Assembly (NCBI GenBank): GCA_029717555.1
Contig: JAMDHS010000068.1
Location: forward strand, 50,979 to 114,978
DNA length: 64,000 nt
Reading direction: 5' to 3'
DNA from: Peribolospora baueri
Lineage: Eukaryota; Basidiomycota; Peribolosporomycetes; Peribolosporales; Peribolosporaceae
In this document: in pieces, positions 1 through 10,700 of the stretch
Layout of the letters: each line of letters opens with the position of its first letter
How positions within the stretch are numbered: the first letter of the stretch is position 1
The notes under the pieces: generated by a model
The model's input: the letters and a program-made list of their open reading frames with translations, nothing else
The model's database searches: none
Told to the model about the DNA's origin: nothing
Translations under genes and position numbers: made by a program

Positions 1-2187
1 CCAGGACGTAACCATCTCCAATGACGGCGCCACTATTCTCCAGCTTTTGGAAGTGGACCAGCCTGCCGGTCGCATCCTTGTCGAATTGGCGCAGCAGCAG
101 GACAAGGAGGTGGGCGATGGAACGACATCCGTTGTGATCATCGCCGCCGAGCTCCTCCGCCGCGCCAACGAGCTGGTGAAGAATAAGATCCACCCCACCA
201 CTATCATCACCGGCTACAGGCTTGCTTGCAGGGAGGCGTGCAAGTATATGCAGGACCAACTTTCGGTCAAGGTGGACGCGCTGGGCAAGGAGAGCTTGAT
301 CAACGTGGCCAAGACGAGCATGGCTAGCAAGGTCATCGGCAGGTAAGTACGACCCGATTGAGTTGGGATAGAAAGGCGAGAGGTTTGGGACTACACGTGG
401 CAATCGCAGTCGCGCTGCGTTTCGGCGTTTCATCCAGCGGATGCTGAGACTTCACTTCCCCACTCGCCGTTTTCAGCGACGATGATTTCTTTGCCAACAT
501 GGCCGTGGACGCCATGCTTGCGGTCAAGACAATCAACTCGCGCGGCGAGGTGAAGTACCCTGTCAAGGCGGTCAATGTGCTCAAGGCACACGGGAAGTCG
601 GCGCGCGAGAGCATGTTCGTCAAGGGCTATGCGCTGAATTGCACCGTCGCCAGTCAGGGTGAGGATGGTCATGTTGTTCCCCATGAAAAGGCGATAAAGG
701 CCTTAGAAGATACACAGACTGACTTGGACTTCTTCGTTTGGTCACTACATCTGCAGCCATGAAAACGCGCATCACGAATGCGAAGATTGCCTGCCTTGAC
801 ATGAACTTGACGAAGACGAGAATGCACCTTGGCATCCACATCACCATCGATGACCCTGACCAGCTGGAGGAGATCCGGAAGAGGTAGGTCATACGTCTAA
901 ATTCCGTGTTGCTCCCTTGGTCGGTCGGTAACTCACTCGGGCCCGAACCATTTCTCGTGGCGCCCTTTTAGGGAATCCGAGATCACCCTCGAGCGGGTAC
1001 GTAAGATCCTCGCCGCGGGCGCCAACGTCGTCTTGACGACCAAGGGAATCGACGATTTGTGCTTGAAGGAGTTTGTCGAAGCTGGTGCGATGGGAGTGAG
1101 GCGATGCAAGAAGGAGGATCTACGCCGAATCGCTAGGGCTACTGGCGCCACTCTCGTCAGCTCGCTCGCTAACCTCGAGGGCGACGAGACGTTTGAGCCT
1201 AGTTACCTCGGTCATGCTGAGGAGGTGGTGCAGGAGCGGATCAGCGATGATGAGCTCATCCTCATCAAGGGGACCAAAACCGTCAGCTCGGCGTCGATCA
1301 TCTTGCGCGGTGCCAACGGCAAGTATTTGCTACTTCTTACATTTCTGCGTCCTAAGATCATACGTTGCTGATACCGGTGATCACCCACAGACTACATGCT
1401 GGACGAGATGGAACGGGCTCTACACGACTCGCTGTGCGTCATCAAGCGCACGCTCGAGAGTGGGTCCGTTGTACCTGGAGGTGGCGCTGTGGAATCGGCT
1501 CTCAGCATTTACCTGGAGAACTTTGCGACTACCCTCGTGAGTGATTTCGTCGGGCGGCGTTGTCTCTCACCACCACAGACATAGGCTAACTGACAGGCAT
1601 GTTTGGAATTGACATGTCGGATATACGTCCTGTAGGGTTCCCGCGAGCAACTCGCTATCGCTGAGTTCGCCTCTGCACTGCTCGTCATCCCGAAAACTCT
1701 GGCGGTGAACGCCGCCAAGGATTCGACGGACCTGGTCGCAAAGTTGCGGGCGTACCATAACGCGGCGCAGAACGCTTCGCAGGGCGACCCGAAGAAGGTG
1801 CTTCGCTTCTACGGCCTCGATCTCTTCAAAGGAGACGTTAGGGATAACGTTCGTGCGGGCGTGCTCGAGCCAACCGTGTCCAAGATCCGCAGCTTGAAGA
1901 GCGCGCTTGAAGCGGCGACTTCCCTGTTGAGGATTGACGTGCGTGCACAATCCAATCATTCACTCGTGGCAAAACTCGGAGAAGATGGGCACATGACTAA
2001 CTGACCACTTCGCCACTTGCCTTCTTGCTTCCCGCTTGCAGGACGCCATTGTTTGGTGCGTCGAAATTTTCTGTTTTTTCTCAACTGCACTTCGTGCTGA
2101 CGCTGTCGTCCTCTCCTTTGCCCTCTCTGCAATCTCCGCAGCGCGCCGGAACAGCACGGCGAAGAAGACCCTCACGCCTACCAGTAA
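1..2187 (+). CDS. cct1: T-complex protein 1 subunit alpha (CCT1), 5' end outside window
   Basis: Alpha subunit of the cytosolic TRiC/CCT chaperonin, which folds actin, tubulin and WD proteins using ATP. The first visible codons give [12 protein letters not shown] and then GDGTTSVV, the group II chaperonin ATP-site motifs; later stretches such as [13 protein letters not shown] and [16 protein letters not shown] identify the alpha subunit rather than another CCT. Exons by phase: 1-342, 477-658, 757-883, 972-1318, 1391-1536, 1636-1938, 2042-2055 and 2142-2187, giving 501 visible residues; roughly the first 55 residues of a usual ~555 lie upstream. The C-terminus reads [14 protein letters not shown] then TAA. 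The intron at 1319-1390 starts GC rather than GT, and exon 2042-2055 is only 14 nt. Identity is near certain. Confidence 0.96.
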
Positions 2188-3481
2188 GACTTGGGTACCA
2201 TCGCCCGTACTGTACTCGTACATGTCATTCACACGATAATAGCAAAAGGCTCTTGGAGCTTCCTCAATTCGAACGCTCCTCTTTAAACGGATTTCGGTGC
2301 CACTCTTCTGGTGGTTGTAGGGAAGCTTATATAGACAAAGCGATCCATGCCGTTCATTAGGGGTGGACACAATCTCCACTCTCAGTTCCTTCGATTTATT
2401 ATGCCTTTTGCTATCGGGTCTTAAATTACCTCCTTTGCCATCATCTGAAGGAGAATGAGGTGACAGTTCTCTCAAAGTGTAATCTCTGGACTAATAGATG
2501 GACAAGAAAGCCTGAGAAGAAACCCCGAAAGAGGTGAAGGACCAAAAGGAGAGCGCGCTAATTGTTTGACCTTTTGAATCAAGACGCCGGACGTTCAACT
2601 TCCAAACTGTCTGTCTTTGGCAGATCCGGCCCCCGAAGGGGAGGTAGAGCCCTCATCTCCCAATCTTGTGTATGTGCACGTAAAGTCGAGGGTGAGTGTC
2701 TCCCGGCATGATGCTGTGCCGAAGTCACCAGATGGGGTCATAACATGTCAAAAGCAAAGCCGTGATGGGAAGGGGTTCGTTCATCTTCAAAGGCACAAAG
2801 CACTCCAGACGTCATGATTACGTCCACAGATCGTCCGAACAGGTCATTCTTCGTCGCCTCGCTCATGCCCTCCACCGTACCACCACTGCAGATGGCATCA
2901 GCAATGCCCAGCTCCAGAAGACGTACTCTTGCAAAGAGCCCGACGGCGGAAGAGCAGTGAACAGAACCGTGTTTGAGGAGATCCATGCTCGTCGTCCAAG
3001 TTTGGGGGGATGGGGGGGCACGACTCTGTAAGACGGCGAGCACATACTTGCTTTCGTCCCGTCAGATAAGCTCACACTGCTTTCTATTTGACACTTCCAA
3101 AAGCCCGATCTGTCAAGTGAAGACATGTGCGCAGGTGATGCCGTTGGCGGCAATGGGCATTTTTCACGCTCGATGACTAGACTTGGATATCAGCCAACAG
3201 GAAGCTGAGAAAAGGGGACAGAAGCGTAACGGTGTCAAGTGACTACTAGAGGGGTCTGAAAAGTGGCGTATTGTTATGCGCACATGTGCACGCTGTCCAC
3301 AACTTGCATTTGACCCCATCTCGCGCCCAGGATCTATACCAGTGGGATTGCAACCGGGAAAACAACTTGGTTTACAGCGCATGCACATCGTGGTCACAAT
3401 ACGTCTCATCAAACCGACTTCCGTACATGAAAATTCGATGCCTAATTCCGGCGTTCTGGCGTCGAGTGGCTAGTCGAGGAC
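2188..3481. other. Convergent intergenic region with no supported gene
   Basis: This 1.3 kb lies between the 3' ends of cct1 (+) and prp45 (-). It is less GC-rich than the genes around it, and its open frames are all short (about 110 codons or fewer, apart from one 171-codon frame at 1960-2475) with no recognisable protein features. It should contain the two 3' UTRs. I see no tRNA, transposon ends or tandem repeat. Confidence 0.6.
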
Positions 3482-5624
3482 TTACTCGCGCTGACGCTTG
3501 CGGCTTTCGGCTCTAGATGAGGTAACGAACAGAGGCGAACGGAAACGGACACTGATGAGCTCATATGGGCAAATCAACGAGGAATCATTCCTCGCCAGAG
3601 TCGCCGTGGAAGAACTCAAGTAGAGCTCGATGAACTCACGCGGAATTGTCGAGACCACGCTTGGTGCCCTTCTTAGCCTCGTCCAAGAACTTGTCCACGC
3701 CGAAAGGATCAAGTGTATCCTTCTCGAACTGCACCGGTCCCTCGCGAACCTATCATGTGCGGCAGAAAGCGGGAGTAAAGCCAATGGCGCGAATGAGTGA
3801 ACGAATAGAGTTAAAACGAATAGAGTTAAAAAGATTTACGACGACTTCGCAGGTCAGCTCGTCTCTGTAAGCAAAAGGCTCACCTCCTGGAGGTCTGCAC
3901 CCTCGAAGCCCTTCGTAGCCCCGAGTCCGAACCGGTCGATCTGCGTGGCGGCCGAGCCGGTGAAGAGCGGCTTGTCGTAAATGTTGTAAGAATCCTCGTC
4001 GCCAAAGTTGTTGGAGAGCGCCTCTTGGTTGTAGAGGCGCGAGTCGGTCATGCTCTCCTTCGACATCGTTGGCTTGGCAAGCCCCAGTGCGACCTTCTCC
4101 GATATGTCGCGGTTTTGCTCGCTGTTTGGAACAACAGGTCAATGTCATGGTAAGCACGTGAACTGCTCGTTATTCTCCTCCCAGACGAGAAAAGGGGACG
4201 GGCGGGAAAAAAAGCTCACCGAGCGAGCATCTTTGCCCTCTGCTCCGTGCCCATGTTGCTCATCCTCATTTCCCTCTCGCGCTCCTGCCTCTTCTCTCTC
4301 CTCAACTCGTCACGCTGCCTCCTGCCTTCTTCATCGTTATCGCTCTCGCCGCTCTCACTCTCGCTCCCATACCCAGCCAGCGCGCTTGGCATGACGCCAC
4401 CGACTCGCGAAGAGCTACCCGCCGCAGCAGAAGGCGTCGAGCCACCACGTTCTTCTCTCGCACGCTGAGCAAGGTTGCGCAAGTGCTCCTCCTTCGCCGC
4501 CTTCTCCTTCTGCGCAAGCTTCTGTTGCATGACGCTTCGCTGTCGCACTTCCTCGCGCGCGTGACGGTCAGCGAGGTAAAGGGCTTCGGAGAATTGGGCA
4601 AAGTTGTCATTGATGTGGACCTGTCAGGAGGGAAAAGACGAGAATTAACAGACGAGTCGCAAAGAAAAGCGGATGAGAATACGACCAATCATTGGAAAGA
4701 TCCGATGCTCACGTCTTGCAAACCTCTTCCATCGGCTGCCAATCGCTTATCCAACGGGATCGTATAACCTTTGTTGTTCTTCCAGTTGGATATGCAGGGT
4801 GGAATCATCCATTCCTTCTGCTCCTGTGCGGTGACCTTTCGAGGCGGGCTCCTGAGGACAGGGGCGGGAGGACTGGGCGGGCCACGAGGAATCTTCTTGT
4901 ACTTGAAGCGAGGCGGTTCGAGCGGGTCCTCGACGACCTCGGACATCTTAATGACCCTCTGCTTCGTGCCGTCGCCGCCCTGCTGGCCCGGTGTGTATCG
5001 GATGTAGCTCGTCTGACCTTGCGTATTGGGCACGTTTTTCGGCTGAGCCGCCTTGATCTTTCCGTTGACTAACTTCTCCAGCGCTGCCTTCGTTTTCTCT
5101 GCCGTCGCTGCCACTTCCTCTTCCGAAGGCCGCTCCATCAGCCGGTCCTTCACATCCGTACGGTTCGCCATCGGTACAAGGTCCTTAAATTGGGACTGTA
5201 CCGTCCGACCATCGCGATGCCCCTGCTGCGCAATGGCGTCGTACCGGACGTTGCCTTCGCCGTCCACCTGGAGAGCAAGGGTGTTGCCGCTGGTACCCTG
5301 CATGCGCGAGTCCGTGCATCGTCAATCATAACGGCTACCAGGCGACGATGCCCAAAATCCTGCCTCGTCCATACCACTTACCTGCTTCTTCCTGCCCATC
5401 TCAAGCGGGTACTGCGCAATGCTGCACTCTGGGTAGGCACCTCCATTACCAAAGTCCTCCTGTTTCCTCGGTTTCCATCCCCTACGACGACCATACGGGG
5501 GGATCTGCACCGTTGGCTGCGCGACCACCGCGGTAGAACTCTGAGCCTGCGATTCGTCTACCTCCTGCACCGACGGCCGGTGGCGAGGCACGGGGAGGAG
5601 ATTGGACAGGGTGGCGGCGGACAT
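3482..5624 (-). CDS. prp45: SNW/SKIP domain pre-mRNA splicing factor Prp45
   Basis: Homologue of human SNW1/SKIP and yeast Prp45, a component of the activated spliceosome (NTC-related) and a transcription co-regulator in the nucleus. Exons in transcription order: 5624-5382, 5297-4713, 4620-4220, 4121-3884, 3749-3640 and 3512-3482, totalling 1608 nt (535 residues). The SNW signature is at about residues 251-276, reading SNWKNNKGYTIPLDKRLAAD and continuing GRGLQD. A charged coiled-coil-prone stretch with EEVRQRSVMQQKLAQKEKA follows. The conserved C-terminal block REGPVQFEKDTLDPFGVDKF matches human SKIP, and a short basic last exon ends SRKRQRE. The start MSAATLSNLLP is the only ATG that keeps the family N-terminus. 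It is divergent from the gene at 5864, with 239 bp between the two start codons. Confidence 0.96.
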
Positions 5625-5863
5625 ATTTGGTGATGCGGAGTGGTGGTGTGTAAATAGATAGGCTAGATGTGAGCGATCCAGCAGCCATGACCGCAAGCCT
5701 CCTCCACATGGTGCAATTCCCACGCTCCACGTGACCATTACGGCCCACCGAGCCATGTTATCTCCGATGGTGAGGCCACCCTTCGAAAAGGCGGTCGTCG
5801 ACCGGATCAAGCCAATCGAGCCGATACGGGAGAGGATGACAGCGAAGGCACTGAAAAGGAGCG
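5625..5863. promoter_or_regulatory. Shared 239-bp divergent promoter
   Basis: The start codons of prp45 (-) and the unrecognised gene at 5864 (+) are separated by only this stretch, so it must hold both core promoters and 5' leaders if the 5864 start is right. No clear TATA box is visible. Confidence 0.4.
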
Positions 5864-7427
5864 ATGCGTGTGCGCGCACTGGTTAACGAGGCTGAGGAAG
5901 GTGACGGCAACGCGGCGACGACCAACGCCAGCGCCAAGGACCGCAACACCACGAACGACACACATGAACCGTCTTTCTTCGCATCCTTCTCTCGTGCACA
6001 TCAGTCTACACCGGCTCCTTCTCCCCTTTCTGTCGCGATTGTTCACCGCAAGTCTGATGAATTGGAGTCAGAAAGGGTATGGGAGGGCTTGCGCAAGCAT
6101 GCATTGCAGGAGGTAGATGATGCTGTTGGACGAGCGGGTCCATCACGGCGAAAATGGACGAGGATTGAGTACGATGCCGAGCAGCTCGAGAAAGACAGTG
6201 CGCATGCATTCTCCAATGAGAGCTTATTTATGCCTCCCTTTTTTCCCTACTGTTGTCTGACTAAACGGTATTCCGCTACTCGCCTTTTCTACAGATCCTC
6301 TGACCCTCTCAGCGGCCGCGTACGCCTACCGGCACCCTCCACCGTCTGCCGCCGACGTATCGTTCCAAATCGTCACGAAACCCCTTCGTCCATGGCAAAG
6401 CTCTTTTTATCCGCGCAGCGAGTCCGCTCTCCCGTCGTCTGCTGCGTCCGACGACTATGCAGAGGAGCAGTCATTGTCCCAATTGCCCCAGTTCGAGAGC
6501 ACCCATTTCTGTCCCGTTTCGCCAACGGCACGGTCAGCTGTTGTACCACCTTCGTCAAGCGCACGTTCAAATTCTGTATCCAACCCGGCGCTCGTCTACT
6601 CGCTCTCTGTACCCTTTATTGGATCGCCAGCGAAATCGTCTGGTGAACAAGGAGGTAGCTCGTCCGTGCATCCGCGATTCTTCGATGGTGCTGGCATGAT
6701 GTGGGACGTGATTCCAGAGGTGAACCAAGCCTACAGCAACCTTCAAGTTGACAGACGTTTCTGTTACTGAGTCTTGTCTTCACGTTGTACCGTTCAGCCT
6801 TTCCACGTCAAGACCTCCGCTTCGCTGGATTCCTTCGAAGAAGATCCGCAGCGTGTCCAGCAGTCTTTAGTCCATCGCTTTGTCGTCTCACAAAAAGCAT
6901 TCCGCGCAGGAGTAGCTGACAAAGGAAGGAGGGCAAGGTGGATCATTCCCGTTACAGGCGCCGTTGGGGCTGTCCAGGATGCTAGCAAGGCGAAGTGGTG
7001 CGAGGGCGAGGATTCATTCGGAGGCGAGTTCGTGGGAAGTGGGCCAGCCGTGCGCGTGGAAGCAGAAGAGGACGTTGGTTTGCGTGGAACCATCGTCTGG
7101 ACGCGGCAGGCGCTTCGTAATGTTTGGAAAACCCTTTCGCGGATCTGCAAGGACGTCAAGCTGGGCCACCTCTCCATCTGCGCCGAGTTCGATGAGGAGG
7201 AGGACGGCTCGCCGCGGGGACATAGCAGGTCCAATTCAATCTCAACGGGCGCTACGGTGCAGTTGGGAGATCACCTTAAGGTGTATTGTGATCTATGGAG
7301 AGCGATGGAAGTGAGGACGATGTTGAACGACCTCGGAGCTTTGGGCGGCTGCGAGGGACGCAAAGTGCTCGCAGACGCGCAACTCTTGCTAGTCGACGAA
7401 GAAGGGTCTGCGCTCGTCGTGGCTTGA
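5864..7427 (+). CDS. Conserved-looking protein of unrecognised family
   Basis: I do not recognise this protein. A three-exon model 5864-6197, 6295-6746 and 6798-7427 keeps phase across both junctions and gives 471 residues. Evidence that it is coding: frame is held across three frames joined at plausible acceptors (CTACAG, TTCAG), and the last 210 codons are open with balanced composition, including hydrophobic-aromatic segments such as GTIVWTRQALRNVWKTLSRI and HLKVYCDLWRAMEVRTML. The central part is Ser/Pro/Ala-rich and probably disordered. The second donor (GTTGAC) is weak. The ATG at 5864 is the first in frame, but a later start or an extra 5' exon is possible. No signal peptide, membrane segment or catalytic motif was found. 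Confidence 0.6.
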
Positions 7428-7710
7428 GATGGCGTGGTATAGACTAGCACATCTACGGTACCCCGATGTCTCCTCTGTAGCAGTAGAATCGCCACCGTCG
7501 GTGCTCACGTGTTTCTTAGAATGGTCACAATGTTCACGTATGTATGTACGTTTGGCTGGGAGAAGGACTTATTATGTTTGGCCGACTGCGGCGACCTGCG
7601 CACGAGCCCTCGATGGTCCTGTGCGTCAATGTATTTCGCGAAATCGGTAGCGACGATGAGATGTCAGTCAACCACCACATTCCTCAACTTCAACCTTGGA
7701 TTGGCTGGGA

Positions 7711-10700
7711 ATGCCCTCGAAGAGAAAGAAGGCTTCCACAAGCCACTTTCCTGCTCCAAAACCGCGAAAAACCCTCTTTTCTGGCCGCGGAGAGCTGAGC
7801 GGGAACGCTGCGTGGGGATGGGTGGGCGCAGAGGTGCAAAGTACCCGGGACATCGGTCCTGGCCATATTCGGCGAGCATACCACCTGGATCGACCACTAT
7901 GCGGCAACTTCTATGACCGGAGCATCGAATGTATAGCGCGTGGCGTGGCGCTCGAGAAGGAGGAAGAGGAGAAAGCGAAGGAGGTCGCAAGGTTAGAGAG
8001 GAGGAAGAAGCGGGGTGGAAAAGCGACGGCGGAGGAAGCTGATGAGTCGGCGTCGCGCTTTCAAGTTGGTGCTAGCGATGTTAAGGGGAAGAGAAGGGCG
8101 GAAGGAGAACATCAGACTGTGACTGTCTGCGATGCTGTTGCCTGCGTTGGGAACCCCAACTGCCTCAATCATTTGGGGCAGCGCAAGTGGTTTGAGGGTG
8201 AGTAACCAAAAGTCCAGATAAACCTCGAGCGCCCGTTGTCTTCCACTTATTCCTCCTTTTGCTGGTTCTGTATTAGATGTTGGAGTTGATGCTTTTCTGG
8301 AGGCGACCAACATCGGGTCGGACCTTTCTAAGAGCTTACGATCGCATGTACCGGTCGGTCTCCGTAATCTCGGCGCTACATGTTACTGCAATGCCTTCCT
8401 GCAAGTTTGGTATCAAGACTTGTCCCTCAGGGAGGGCGTGTACAAGTGCAGGCCGCCTGGGCTGAATGATGGAAAAGTAAGTGCTATCCTGCTTTACGCC
8501 CCGGCGGAACGAAAAGCATAATCGGACGTGTGCTCGGCCCGTGGAGATGGGTGATTGATAGAAATTGGTCACATCGTTGGCGAGACTTGCAGGATTCGCC
8601 CATATTTCAGTTGCAGGTCATATTCACCGCCCTTCAAGAAGGACTCGCGTCTACCTTCGATCCTCAACGGTTCGTGACAAGCCTGCAACTTACGACCTCT
8701 GAGCAACAGGATGCGCAAGAGTGCGTGTCAAGTCATTTCATCATGCGACGCATTCTTCATAGTGATAGTTTCGGGTCCTTTCAGGTTTTCCAAACTCTTC
8801 ATGAACCTGTTAGACAAGCAGTTTCGAAAGCAAGATGACCCTGTGCTTCAAACCCTGCTTTCAGATCAAGTGAGTTCTCATTATCTTGCAACAGTAGACT
8901 GATGGTCACTGTCCTTTTCGTTGACTTTGTTCACGACTTTACAGTTCGAAGGTCAGCAATCTTACTGCACGAAATGCCACAAATGCAAAACAGTTTCTCA
9001 GCGGTCGAGCGCTTTCCTTGAACTGGAGCTACCTTTGAAGGTGAGTTTCCAGCATAAAGTTTGCTTTGGACAAGTAGCCCATTACCGGTGACTTGCTGGA
9101 CCGAATTTCGCCAGGAAAACGCGACCGTGGAAGAGCTCATCAACCGCATGCTTGAGCCGGAGACATTATCCGGCACCAATCAGTGAGGCCATTGGAAGCT
9201 TTGGGATCAGTGGAAGCCTTTTTCCTAATAGGCTGTCACTTTTCCGCCGTCGAGCAGGTATGCCTGCTCTGTTTGCAATAGCCTGCAAAACGCGGATCGC
9301 TACGTCCAGCTTGATCGCATTCCTCCGGTAAGTTAAGACGGGGCATTCCATTGTTTCTGGTAAGGTTCTGCTCACGTTTGGCTTATCGCTCTTGCCATAT
9401 AGGTCCTTCACCTCAGCTTGCTTCGTTTCGCGTTTGACGCGAAGACTGGAGATCGGAAAAAGTCACGCAATCGCATCCGTTTCCCCTCGCGAATAAATAT
9501 GGCCAGGTTCCTCAACCACGGTAGCGGAGACTCGATAGAGACTCCAGAAGACGTCTACGAGCTGCGTGGCGTTGTGTATCACGTTGGGTCCAGCGCTTAT
9601 CACGGACACTACATTGCGGATGCGGTCGATGTCCAGTGAGGAAGGCGAATACCCCTCGTGTTTACACGGGAAAGCAGACGTTGAATAACGCGACTTTCAT
9701 TGCCTGACAGGAGCGGTCAGTGGTACACTTTCGATGACGAACTTGTCAAGCCTATCGACGAACTTTCCGACCAAGCCTTGGATGAAACCATGGGTACCAG
9801 GAAAGAGTCGAACACGCCGCAGGTTGGAGATACCTCAACTGCTCAGTTAAGTCGTCCTAGCGAAATGTCCGACTCGCCAGGACAGATAGCCGAGGAAGGG
9901 AAAAGGTACATAGGCAGTCAACGTCATGCTCAGGGCAGCGCGGAAAGGCAAGTACAAGTATCGTTAGTTGTCTTAGGTTCCTTCTGGCTTGACTCCGTTG
10001 TAGTTAACCATATTTCTCATACTTCTCTACTTCCAGCTATAAGACGTCCCGGAACGCCTACATGCTCATTTATGCGCGTCGATCTGCACCAACATCTTTG
10101 TTCAAGTCTGTAACGGCTGATGGCCCCACCAAGGAATTTTCGACTTCTGCAGAGGTCAATCACGGTTTCGGAAGTTACATTGCCAGCGATCCACGTCCTC
10201 ACGATAATGTAGAAGGAGGGTCCGTTTCGTCATCTCGTACCGCAGTACCCACACCGCCTGCAGAAGCTCTTCTAGAGGTACAGCGGCTGAACGCCGAGCT
10301 GCAGGAGCGTATTTCAACATGGAAAGGGAACAAGGAGCGGTTGAAGCAAGAATTTGAGAAAATGCGTCGAGATAAGGCTGAAGTAGTCAGGCTTTGGCGG
10401 CCTGAGGAAGAGGTAGTAAGTATGCGCTTTATGTGACTCTTCTATACGTGAGTCCGTTCGCTAAGCGAAATGATCCTTTTTCTAAAAGGCCGAAAGCGTC
10501 TTCGTGGGCGAGGAAGCCCTACGTAGCTGGCTGGAACAGGGACTAGTCAAGAAAAATTTCAAGTCCACATCGGCGGATACAGGTCAGCACGGAACCGGAG
10601 ACGGTCAGCATGATGGCATCGATAATGGTAGCGCGTCAACGTCGAGATTTAATGAGGGCAACGCTGCTTTGGATTACGTCAACGAGGATCGTGGAACCGA

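Noticed and set aside
7696-7710. Earlier in-frame start (TTG) for the USP48-type gene
   Set aside because: Non-ATG initiation is not expected in a fungal nuclear gene; the ATG at 7711 is next in frame.
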